DNA of 64,000 bases from assembly GCA_943362175.1 (NCBI GenBank), contig CALRIU020000011.1, positions 1-64,000 on the forward strand, given 5' to 3'. The DNA is from UBA4416 sp943362175. GTDB lineage: Bacteria; Bacteroidota; Bacteroidia; B-17B0; Aurantibacillaceae. The notes under the pieces are model-generated. The model made no database searches, was not told the origin of the DNA, and was given only the letters and a program-made list of their open reading frames with translations. This document shows, in pieces, positions 1 to 7,780 of this stretch. How positions within the stretch are numbered: position 1 is the first letter of the stretch; each line of letters begins with the position of its first letter. The translations under genes and the position numbers were made by a program.

Positions 1-635
1 TCACGCAGCTGGTTGATGAAAATGCAGCAGCATCCTGTTTTGTTGATGGTTCCGGTTAATTTACGCAGGGCCTGGCTCATCAAACGGGCCTGTAAGCCCA
101 TACGGCTGTCCCCCATTTCGCCTTCGATCTCCGCTTTTGGCGTTAAGGCTGCCACGGAATCAATGACTACTAAATCCACTGCTCCGGAACGGATCAGGTT
201 ATCGGCGATCTCCAGCGCCTGCTCACCGTTATCCGGTTGAGAGATCAGGAGGCTTTTGGTGTCCACGCCTAATTTTTCGGCATAAAAACGGTCGAACGCG
301 TGCTCCGCATCAATGATGGCTGCAATACCACCGGCTTTCTGCACATTGGCAATGGCATGAATGGCTAAGGTTGTTTTACCGGAAGATTCAGGCCCGTAGA
401 TTTCCACCACACGGCCTCTTGGCAGGCCACCGATGCCCAGGGCGATATCCAATCCCAGGGAGCCGGTAGAGATAGAGTCCATCGGTTCTACGACACTGTC
501 TCCTAATTTCATCACCGTTCCCTTACCGTAAGTTTTTTCCAACTTATCGAGTGTGAGCTGTAATGCTTTTAATTTTTCGCTGCCTACGGTTTTCTTTTCT
601 AAAGTGTCAACCGCTTCTTCTGTTTTCTTTGCCAT
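1..635 (-). CDS. recA: Recombinase RecA (3' part cut off by window start)
   Basis: RecA is the ATP-dependent strand-exchange protein of homologous recombination and the SOS co-protease. Reading leftwards from the ATG at 635, the product begins MAKKTEEAVD and shows the Walker A motif GPESSGKTT at about residues 81-89. A MAW-type segment (AIIDAEHAFD) and the Walker B strand (LVVIDSVAAL) follow. The visible part ends in the loop-2 region at the conserved FINQLR, so about 211 of the usual 340-350 residues are present and the C-terminal domain lies outside the window. No frameshift is seen. About 230 nt of AT-rich leader separate its start from the repeat element upstream. Recognition is certain. 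Confidence 0.97.
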   Translation of the reverse strand, partial: MAKKTEEAVDTLEKKTVGSEKLKALQLTLDKLEKTYGKGTVMKLGDSVVEPMDSISTGSLGLDIALGIGGLPRGRVVEIYGPESSGKTTLAIHAIANVQKAGGIAAIIDAEHAFDRFYAEKLGVDTKSLLISQPDNGEQALEIADNLIRSGAVDLVVIDSVAALTPKAEIEGEMGDSRMGLQARLMSQALRKLTGTINKTGCCCIFINQLR

Positions 636-862
636 GATATATATTTGTTTTTAAGTTACAATTTTTATGCGGATCGCTGTTAACAAAATAGTAACAGGGC
701 CGAATCTTTCACAAAGCTAAATCAAAAAGCAAGCAGGTTGTTGCTATGAATTGTAGCATTACCAAAAATAGCAGAAAAATCAAGGGATTTAAAAGGACTA
801 TTTTTTTGTGGTAATCTAAAAAGTCACCACGCAGAATCAAGATACGCTATGGGTTAATGTAT
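636..862. other. AT-rich leader between recA and the repeat element
   Basis: This stretch holds no convincing open reading frame. It is the upstream region of recA on the minus strand. I see no clear SOS-box palindrome and no clean TTTG/TAnnTTTG promoter pair, so the recA promoter is not placed. Confidence 0.5.
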
Positions 863-1180
863 TTAGGCGCCCGGGCGGGCCTTCGCGACTCGCTCTTTTT
901 TTGCCATGGAGTCTGCATCGGAAGCTTTAGAGGCGCGCCGGGGCAAAAAAAGGAGCTCAGACAAATCGCTCAGTCCCTGGCGCGGCGCGGCTTCAAGAAT
1001 GGAAAGTAAATCCACAAAAAACAAGAAAGTACCGCTTGAAGGATAGAACGGAAATCCTTTTTTGCAGGTCACTGAGCAGCACCCTGAGCGGAGTCGAAGG
1101 GCGCAGCCGAAGTGCCGGCAAAAAAGATTGAAGTGATAGCCTGACCCTTCCGCGTTCTTTTGCGGAAGGGACACGCCCAA
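863..1180 (-). repeat. Structured interspersed repeat element, copy A
   Basis: Read on the minus strand, this non-coding element starts with TTGGGCGTGTCCC and ends with GGCCCGCCCGGGCGCC. Both ends recur in copy B at 36806-37070. The outermost 7 nt at each end (1174-1180 and 863-869) can pair, with one G-U wobble. Internal stems are 1145-1153 with 1162-1170, 1053-1065 with 1118-1129 (one bulged C), and 893-905 with 942-955. A palindrome-like insertion of the type CCCTGAGCGGAGTCGAAGGG sits near 1083-1102, in the loop of the second stem. The element begins 29 nt after the stop codon of the MCE gene and in the same orientation. The 105-codon open frame across it is not a gene. Similar GGGCGTGTCCC-type repeats are, from memory, common between Bacteroidota genes, but I cannot name a family. 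Confidence 0.75.
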
Positions 1181-1209
1181 ATGTTTTAAAATAATCGTAA
1201 GTTGAAGTT

Positions 1210-2172
1210 TTACTTCTTCTCCGCTTTTTCTTTCTTCCGGAAGTACTTCCTCAGGAGGAAATTATGCTGCAAAGCTTCCAGATCCTCGTCCAGCTTTTTG
1301 GAACCGCTGTCGAGGTTCTTCATGGTTTCTTTCAAATGCGCGGCGCTTTGCTCATCTTTCAACAAGGTGCCCACCATGCTCTTCGGATCGTTGGCCGATT
1401 GTTTCAGATCCGAAATAAACAGAGAAGCATTGCCTGCCACTTCATTCAGCTCTTTGACCGTGGAGCGCAGGGAAGCCACCATCACCGTGTCCGTTACCAG
1501 ATCATTGGCAAGCGTCCCTTTCTGATTCAATTTGGAAGTAAAGGTATTTAAGGAAGTCATGAGCTGCTGTGCCTTGTTGGAGGCCGCATTCAAGGAGGCG
1601 GTGGTAGCTTCGATGTTTTTAAATACGGCATCATCATTCAGCAATTTACCGATGGTGCCTTCGCCGGCAGCCAGCTTCTTACTGATGATCTTAAAATCGC
1701 TGGTGATGGAAACCAGGTTCAGGTTATTTTCCTGGAGCGTGCTCATCATGTCCTCGGTAGAGAGTGTTTTTTCCACGCTGAGTGTATCGTCCTCCGTCAC
1801 AAAGCTCACGCGCTCCGTACCTCCGTAGATCACGAGGATCTTATTCCCGATCAGGCCATCCGTGCTGATCTTTACCTTCGCATCCCGGCGGATGTACTGC
1901 TGGGCTTCGCGGTCGATGTTCATCACCACCTTGACCTGCGAGGCTCCATAAAAGTCTACCTGCTTCACGGTTCCGATCTTCACGCCGGAAAACCAGATAT
2001 TACTGCCTTTCTGAAGGCCGTTCACATCGTCGAACAGGGTGGTGACCCTTAATTTTTTGGAGAAGGTCTGATGGATATTTCCGATGACTAAAATACCGGC
2101 TACCAGGAATATCAATCCAAGGACAACAAAAATCCCGACGGTAACGGCCCGCTTGTTTGGTGATGTGCTCAT
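1210..2172 (-). CDS. MCE/MlaD family substrate-binding protein
   Basis: This is the inner-membrane-anchored, periplasmic lipid-binding component of an Mla-like ABC system that moves phospholipids between inner and outer membranes. A short N-terminal tail is followed by one transmembrane helix (about residues 9-31). An MCE domain comes next (about 38-115), with the typical start RVTTLFDDVNGLQKGSNIWF and the segment DGLIGNKILVIYGG. The remaining 200 residues look helical or coiled-coil and end in a Lys-rich tail. At 320 aa it has the usual length for Bacteroidota MCE proteins. It is the last gene of a three-gene minus-strand operon, 3 nt after the ATPase gene, and is followed by repeat copy A. 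Confidence 0.92.
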   Translation of the reverse strand: MSTSPNKRAVTVGIFVVLGLIFLVAGILVIGNIHQTFSKKLRVTTLFDDVNGLQKGSNIWFSGVKIGTVKQVDFYGASQVKVVMNIDREAQQYIRRDAKVKISTDGLIGNKILVIYGGTERVSFVTEDDTLSVEKTLSTEDMMSTLQENNLNLVSITSDFKIISKKLAAGEGTIGKLLNDDAVFKNIEATTASLNAASNKAQQLMTSLNTFTSKLNQKGTLANDLVTDTVMVASLRSTVKELNEVAGNASLFISDLKQSANDPKSMVGTLLKDEQSAAHLKETMKNLDSGSKKLDEDLEALQHNFLLRKYFRKKEKAEKK

Positions 2173-2175
2173 AGT

Positions 2176-2952
2176 CTATTGTATAAAATTGTAATTGTAA
2201 AAACTCTGTACACGCTCGTCATCCGTCCGGAACACGTCTTCGAAAGAGCCTACTTTCAGGAACTTCCCGTCGAGCAGCATGGCCACGCGGTTGCCCGTGG
2301 CTTTGGCGCAGGTAAGATCGTGCGTGATGATGATGGAGCTTGTTTTATATTCTTTCTGAACTTCATTAATAAGCTCGTTGATCTCAATGGAGGTAATGGG
2401 ATCGAGGCCCGAGGTAGGCTCATCATAGAGCATGATCTCCGGCTTTAAGATCAAGGTGCGTGCAATACCGATACGCTTGCGCTGCCCACCCGAGAGATCG
2501 GAGGGCAGCTGGCTGATCTTATCCCTCAGCCCAACCGCTTCCAGTACTTCATGCACACGCTGGTCGATCTCCTTGCGGCTGAGATTTTTAAAATTCATCA
2601 CCAATGGGAACTCGAGGTTCTGGCGCACGTTCATGCTGTCGTAAAGGGCGCTGTTCTGAAACGAGAAGCCGATTTTAAGACGCAGGGCATCCAACTCCTT
2701 TCCTTTCAGCAAGGGCACTTCCTGACCGAGCACATTCACCATTCCTTTATCGGGCGTAAGCAGGCCCACGAGTATTTTGATGAGCACCGATTTTCCCGTT
2801 CCGGAACGGCCGAGCACCACCACATTCTCTCCGCGGTACACGTCGAGGTCGATGCCACGCAAGACATTCAGGCTCCCGAAAGATTTATACAGATCCCTGA
2901 TGGAGATCACTTTTTCGGTGGCGGAAATCTGATGTTCTTCTTTTGATACCAT
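2176..2952 (-). CDS. ABC transporter ATP-binding protein, MlaF-like
   Basis: This is the cytoplasmic ATPase of the lipid-transport ABC system encoded here. Walker A is GRSGTGKS (about residues 48-55), the ABC signature is LSGGQRKR (about 153-160), and Walker B is IMLYDEPTSGLDP (about 173-185). The switch histidine lies in IIITHD. At 258 aa it is a single nucleotide-binding domain with a short extension at each end, as in MlaF/Ttg2A. It is tightly packed between permease and MCE genes with 3-nt gaps on each side, so translation is probably coupled. The assignment to the Mla type rests on the neighbours as much as on the sequence. Confidence 0.93.
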   Translation of the reverse strand: MVSKEEHQISATEKVISIRDLYKSFGSLNVLRGIDLDVYRGENVVVLGRSGTGKSVLIKILVGLLTPDKGMVNVLGQEVPLLKGKELDALRLKIGFSFQNSALYDSMNVRQNLEFPLVMNFKNLSRKEIDQRVHEVLEAVGLRDKISQLPSDLSGGQRKRIGIARTLILKPEIMLYDEPTSGLDPITSIEINELINEVQKEYKTSSIIITHDLTCAKATGNRVAMLLDGKFLKVGSFEDVFRTDDERVQSFYNYNFIQ

Positions 2953-2955
2953 TTT

Positions 2956-3768
2956 CTAAAAATACCGGAACCAGTTGCTGACCTGTACAATCACCACTTC
3001 CTCAATGAATACTAAAAACATGGACACTACCACGGCCTGGTTGGCGGCCTTACCTACACCCTGCGTTCCCTGCGAGGCATAAAAGCCTTTGTATGATCCT
3101 ACAATGCCAATGGTGAAGCCGAAAAAAATGGATTTGATAACACTGGTAAAGAGATCGAGAAAGGTAATGCTTTCGAAACCGTGCTCGAAAAAGCCGATAA
3201 AGCTGGTCGCCTCATGTGCATTGACATTGACATAAGAACCCAGCAGGCCCACAAAGCTGCAGTACAGAGCTAATACAGGAATGGTGATGGTGGTAGCCCA
3301 CACGCGTGTGACTACTAAATATTTGAAAGGGTTGATGGCGGATACCTCCATCGCATCGATCTGCTCGGTAACACGCATAGACCCCAACTCGGCACCAATG
3401 CTGGAGCCTACCTTGCCGGAGCAGATGAGCGCAGTAACCAAAGAGCCTAAGGCCCTGACGACTGCAATGGAAATGAGCGAGGGCAACCAGGACGTGGCGC
3501 CAAAAGATTCGAGCGAGGGGCGGGATTGCTTGGTAAATACAAGCCCGGTAATAAAACCGGTGAGCGTGATGAGTGGAAGCGACCTGAGACCGACTTCATA
3601 GCATTGATTGATGATTTCCCGGAAATGAAAAGGGGATTTGAATGCTTCCCTGAAAAAACGGCCGGCAAAACGGGCCGCTTTGGCAACCCCCATGAAATAA
3701 TCATCCACATTCCTGGAAAATACAAACGGTTTGGAATTATGTCCTGCCATACATGCTGAGTAAAACAT
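2956..3768 (-). CDS. ABC transporter permease, MlaE family
   Basis: This is the membrane permease of the Mla-like lipid transporter. The MlaE fold is shown by several hydrophobic segments and the conserved stretch GAELGSMRVTEQIDAMEV, the family's coupling region. LVVTRVWATTITIPVLALYC follows, and the C-terminus is VVIVQVSNWFRYF. The ATG at 3768 gives 270 aa. A second ATG at 3750 (MAGHNSKPFVF) gives 264 aa, and I consider it at least as likely. It is the first gene of the operon. Upstream lies the divergent T9SS cargo gene, so the two transcripts share the 3769-3945 region. Confidence 0.92.
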   Translation of the reverse strand: MFYSACMAGHNSKPFVFSRNVDDYFMGVAKAARFAGRFFREAFKSPFHFREIINQCYEVGLRSLPLITLTGFITGLVFTKQSRPSLESFGATSWLPSLISIAVVRALGSLVTALICSGKVGSSIGAELGSMRVTEQIDAMEVSAINPFKYLVVTRVWATTITIPVLALYCSFVGLLGSYVNVNAHEATSFIGFFEHGFESITFLDLFTSVIKSIFFGFTIGIVGSYKGFYASQGTQGVGKAANQAVVVSMFLVFIEEVVIVQVSNWFRYF

Positions 3769-3945
3769 GAATGCCTGTAAGAACTAAATGCCATCTTAAA
3801 AAAGCGGCGATCGGGGAATTAAATCCACAATAAATTAAAATCAGGCAGATTCCGGTTTCTGAGCCATCCCTACAAATGAGTATTTTTTTAACGGTAAGGT
3901 CGGAACCGTTTTTTTGCATATATTTGATTAACAGAAATTTATTAT

Positions 3946-5505
3946 ATGAAAAGTGTTTATTTTTTCCTGTTATCAGGAATTTTTTCTCTGAGTACGGCTG
4001 TTGCCCAGGTTCCTACGGTAGTAGCCATTTCAGGGCCTTCCAGCTCATGCTCCGCTCCTACAGCACCCAAAACCTATTCGGCCGGGGCTACCAACTCTCC
4101 TACCTCTTACAACTGGAGCGCATCGCCGTCTACAGGGGTTGTATTCGGCAATCCTAACGGCTCTTTTACCAGCATTTCCTTCCCGTATACCGGCTTTAGC
4201 TATACCATCAGCTGCTCGGCGACCAACGCCAACGGAACGGGCAATACATTCGATTACGTGGTCAATGTATTTGAAACACCGACTGTCACTTTTTCAGGCG
4301 CCAATAGCTTCTGCCAGGGCTCTTCTACGAATTTATCCGCCAGCCCGACTATTTTGTCGGCCAGCTCTACCCTATCCTACAACTGGTCGCCGGCCACAGG
4401 CCTGAGCTCAACCACGAGCTATTCGGTAAATGCCAGCCCGGCAGTAAATACAACGTATACGGTATTATTGACCATCGGCACCTGCACCAACTCACAGCAG
4501 GTCAGCGTAAGCGTGAATCCTCTGTGCAACTATGTGTGGCCGGGTGATGTGAACAACGATGGTGTTGCCAACAATATGGACATCCTGGAGCTTGGCCTTC
4601 ATTTTTCGCAGGCTGGCCCCCAGCGCCTGAGCTACGATAACAGCTGGCAGGCCTTCTATGCCGATGCCTGGTCAGGACTGCTCAGCAATGGTAAAAACAT
4701 GAACAACAGCGATTGCAATGGCGACGGCGTGATTGACCTCAACGATACGGCTGCGGTGTTCCTGAATTACGGGCTGACACATGCCAGGGCTGGTCAAACC
4801 AGCGTGGATCCTGTGCTGAGCATTGTCGCCGACCAGAGCTTTGTGAACCAGGGCATGTGGGGCAGCGCCTCCGTATTCCTGGGAAGCGCCTCCACGCCAA
4901 TCAATGCGATCAATGGCCTTGCCTTTACGGTTGATTTCGATCAGAGCCTGATTGAGCCTAACAGCTTCTACATCGTGTATCCGGCTTCCTTCCTGAACTC
5001 ATCGAATCAAAGCTTAAGATTCAGCAAGCTCGATTATGCTTCCGGCTCTCTGTATACGGCCATTACACATACGAATAATACGAATGTAAACGGTAACGGA
5101 AAAATTGCAACGATCCATTACAGGATCAACACCAACATCAGTAACACGGCGCCTTTAACGCTCAGCTTATCGCAGGTCGCCCAATCCAACGCCAGCGGCA
5201 CCTTAACACAGCTATCAGCAGGCTCTGCCAGCGTGGAAGCGATCAGCACCGGTATCCGCGAAATGGAAGCGTCCAACAGCGCGGTGTATCCAAATCCGGC
5301 AAGCCAGCACATTTCTATCTTAAGCAAAACGCCACTTGAAAAAATAGAACTGATGAGCGTGACCGGCAGAATATTGTTCAGCGAGACGGTTTCCGGAAAC
5401 AGCTACGTGCTGGATGCAAACAATTTTGCGGGCGGTGTTTATTTCCTCTCTATTTACAGTGCCGGCCAGAAAACAGAGCGCAAAAAAATAATCATACAGC
5501 ACTAG
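3946..5505 (+). CDS. T9SS-exported protein with Ig-like, dockerin-like and cohesin-like parts
   Basis: A signal peptide (residues 1-21, ending VAQ) and a C-terminal type A sorting domain (about 438-519, starting near VYPNPASQH) mark it as type IX secretion cargo. Between them are two Ser/Thr-rich Ig/PKD-like domains (about 22-195). Two calcium-loop segments follow, DVNNDGVANNMD and DCNGDGVIDLND, which resemble the paired loops of a dockerin. The next region (about 288-430) is beta-rich and resembles a cohesin fold (NAINGLAFTVDFDQSLIEP). The enzyme or partner it serves is unknown. A TATATTTG box at 3919-3926 is a likely -7 element. It probably acts on the cell surface or outside the cell. Confidence 0.85.
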   Translation: MKSVYFFLLSGIFSLSTAVAQVPTVVAISGPSSSCSAPTAPKTYSAGATNSPTSYNWSASPSTGVVFGNPNGSFTSISFPYTGFSYTISCSATNANGTGNTFDYVVNVFETPTVTFSGANSFCQGSSTNLSASPTILSASSTLSYNWSPATGLSSTTSYSVNASPAVNTTYTVLLTIGTCTNSQQVSVSVNPLCNYVWPGDVNNDGVANNMDILELGLHFSQAGPQRLSYDNSWQAFYADAWSGLLSNGKNMNNSDCNGDGVIDLNDTAAVFLNYGLTHARAGQTSVDPVLSIVADQSFVNQGMWGSASVFLGSASTPINAINGLAFTVDFDQSLIEPNSFYIVYPASFLNSSNQSLRFSKLDYASGSLYTAITHTNNTNVNGNGKIATIHYRINTNISNTAPLTLSLSQVAQSNASGTLTQLSAGSASVEAISTGIREMEASNSAVYPNPASQHISILSKTPLEKIELMSVTGRILFSETVSGNSYVLDANNFAGGVYFLSIYSAGQKTERKKIIIQH

Positions 5506-5559
5506 GATTTTCTTCGCTGCTCTTTTTAAATAAGGGCATCAGGAAACTATCTTTGTAAG

Positions 5560-7398
5560 ATGGAAGACGATCGACGCATGACAGGTATTTTCCTTACCGG
5601 GATTGTTGTATCGTCTTTTATCATTTCCCCGGATGTGATGGACCTCACACTGGTGGCACGTTTCATCACGCTCTCCTTGTTTCTTTTCCTGGCATTTGCC
5701 GTATTCGCCAGGAAAACGGCAGTACTGAATGTCAAAGCCGATCTCCCCACGGCGGCTTATGCATTGTATACAGCATTCTGCTGTTGCTCTGTTCTCTGGG
5801 CGAATACGACTTCGGAAGCGTTGTTTGAAAGTGCGAAGGTCTTCCTTGGATTTTGTGTATTTCTTCTGACGGTCTTCACACTCCGGCGCGATGATGACAC
5901 GTGGCTAAACAGGCTGTTGAGATGCAGCATCCTCCTATTCTTCATGGAGCTCATCATCATCGCTATTCAGATGACAGAGCTCGGCGACCTGGAGAAGGAT
6001 TCCCTTTACAGCATCAGCGGCATGAACGGGCATAAAAACCTGCTGACAAGCTTCCTTCTGCTGAACCTGTTTTTCCTGGTCAAAGCACTATTCCGGTTGA
6101 AAAAAACATGGAAAATCCTGGCGGCGGCGGCGATTGTCCTGAGCCTTGGATTGATAGGCCTCCTACAAACCAAAGCGGTGTGGCTTGGCCTCGCCATCGC
6201 TTTGCTGATTTATGCTACTGCGCGCCTCTTTATTTCCCTTCGCAAAAACATCAGGATAAAGCTCAATATCTATGCATGGACAGGCATCGTGATGTTGATC
6301 GCCAATCTTTTTTTCCTGAAGGTATTGCCGGCCGTCATTGATCGTGGGCTTTCCTATAACGAGGGCGTCAAAGTAGAAGGCGTGAATACCGCCAGCCGAG
6401 AGCTGGATGACGAGCGCCTGATGCTCTGGAAAAAAACGGATGCGGTATTCCGTGAAAAGCCACTCCTTGGTGCAGGTATGGGCAACTGGCAGATCTGTTA
6501 TCCCAAAGCCGGCCTGGATCATTTATGGCGCGCCGAGGAGCTGAACTACACCTTTCAGAGGCCGCATAACGACTGGCTTTGGATTCTTTCCGAAACAGGG
6601 CTCATTGGCTTCAACCTTTTCCTCCTCTTTGTGGTTTCCATCCTGGCTTTCCTATTAAAAGGTGCTCTTGCAGCCGCCAATGATATACAGAGGCAACGAC
6701 GGATCATCGGGTATATGGCGATCATCAGCGCTTTTTTCACGGTAGCTTTTTTTGATTTTCCGCGCGAGCGGATGGAACATACGATCTGGATCAACCTGAT
6801 CTTCGGGATGGCTTACGTAGAGGTCCGGAGCTCGCTGGCTTTCGGATCTCTCCCGGCATTTGCAGTGCGCCGGGGACATTACCTGGCTGTTGCTACCCTG
6901 CTGCTCTTCATCACCGTTGTGGGCATATTGCGCCACCAGGGCGAATATACCCTTCGCAACATGTACCTTGCCAAAAATCGTGGCGAACGCAGGCAGGTCA
7001 TCGATTTCTGCAAGGAAGCCGAAAGCTTTGCGTATACCATCGATCCTACCTCCCTGCCCCTCTGCTGGTATTCGGGCAATGCCAAAGCCCAGAACAAAGA
7101 CTTTGCCGGGGCGCACCAGGATCTGCTGAAAGCATACAGGCTTAATCCATACAACCGGAATGTCCTCAACGACCTGGCCTCTTCTTATGCTTTTCGCAAC
7201 GAGGCGGAAACAGCAAGGAGGTATTACAGGGAAGCGGCGAGGATCAGCCCGAGGTTCGACGACCCGAAACTCAACCTGGCAGCCATGTATATCCGCGAGG
7301 AGAATTACAGCATGGCGCTCTACTGGCTGAGCAGGTTGCACCACCCCTCCGAAAGAAGAAGCGCTTACGAACTAATCGTAAAAGCGAATCTGAAGTAG
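5560..7398 (+). CDS. O-antigen ligase/polymerase family membrane protein with C-terminal TPRs
   Basis: This is a multi-pass inner-membrane protein of the Wzy/WaaL superfamily, which joins or polymerises surface glycans. About ten hydrophobic helices run from residue 8 to about 460. The family signature region is GAGMGNWQICYPKAG followed by RPHNDWLWILSETGLIGF. The last 150 residues form TPR-like helical pairs (DFAGAHQDLLKAYRLNPYNR, AETARRYYREAARISP). A possible -7 box (TATCTTTG, 5548-5555) lies only 4 nt before the ATG at 5560. The in-frame ATG at 5578 (MTGIFLTGIVV) may therefore be the true start. No glycan cluster adjoins it, so the substrate is unknown. Confidence 0.87.
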   Translation: MEDDRRMTGIFLTGIVVSSFIISPDVMDLTLVARFITLSLFLFLAFAVFARKTAVLNVKADLPTAAYALYTAFCCCSVLWANTTSEALFESAKVFLGFCVFLLTVFTLRRDDDTWLNRLLRCSILLFFMELIIIAIQMTELGDLEKDSLYSISGMNGHKNLLTSFLLLNLFFLVKALFRLKKTWKILAAAAIVLSLGLIGLLQTKAVWLGLAIALLIYATARLFISLRKNIRIKLNIYAWTGIVMLIANLFFLKVLPAVIDRGLSYNEGVKVEGVNTASRELDDERLMLWKKTDAVFREKPLLGAGMGNWQICYPKAGLDHLWRAEELNYTFQRPHNDWLWILSETGLIGFNLFLLFVVSILAFLLKGALAAANDIQRQRRIIGYMAIISAFFTVAFFDFPRERMEHTIWINLIFGMAYVEVRSSLAFGSLPAFAVRRGHYLAVATLLLFITVVGILRHQGEYTLRNMYLAKNRGERRQVIDFCKEAESFAYTIDPTSLPLCWYSGNAKAQNKDFAGAHQDLLKAYRLNPYNRNVLNDLASSYAFRNEAETARRYYREAARISPRFDDPKLNLAAMYIREENYSMALYWLSRLHHPSERRSAYELIVKANLK

Positions 7399-7780
7399 GA
7401 CAAGAAAACCACATAGCCACACAGGAAGGCATAGGAAACAGTGAGAGAACATAGGGCTTTCGCCCTGGTCCGCGTTCCATTTCTTTCAACCATACTTCGA
7501 CATCACGATCACGACTTGTCGTGATAACAGCACAGGTATAAGACATAGAATTATATAAGAAGTGAGAGCGGTAATAATTTACCTGATTAGTCCATCCTGT
7601 CCTTAGCAGTAGCTATCGGTGCATTGCCTCTGATCTGCTTAATCCGCGTCATCTGCGTTCCATTACATCTTTGCCATATCCATATAAATACATTACACCA
7701 AGTGTAACAGCCTGTTCACTAAGTGCCGCTGGTCTTTCCGGCATGCCTGCTTTATGTTTACGAAAAATTAAACACGTCTC
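7399..7780. other. Intergenic region with short palindromes
   Basis: No gene is supported in these 382 nt. There is a perfect palindrome at 7508-7525 (ATCACGAC TT GTCGTGAT) whose core recurs at 37118-37133. A smaller one lies at about 7462-7474 (AGGGC TTTC GCCCT). The phrase near 7640-7663 (TCCGCGTCATCTGCGTTCC) is of a type I recall as common in intergenic DNA of many bacteria. It looks like accumulated repeat debris. Confidence 0.5.

Noticed and set aside
863..1180. 105-codon open frame on the minus strand (MGVSLPQKNAEG...)
   Set aside because: It lies exactly across repeat copy A. Copy B keeps no matching frame, and the translation (several Cys, Ser and Pro-rich runs) resembles no protein. 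The frame is a by-product of the repeat.
6655..7344. 229-codon minus-strand frame
   Set aside because: Antisense to the O-antigen ligase/TPR gene; no motif of its own.
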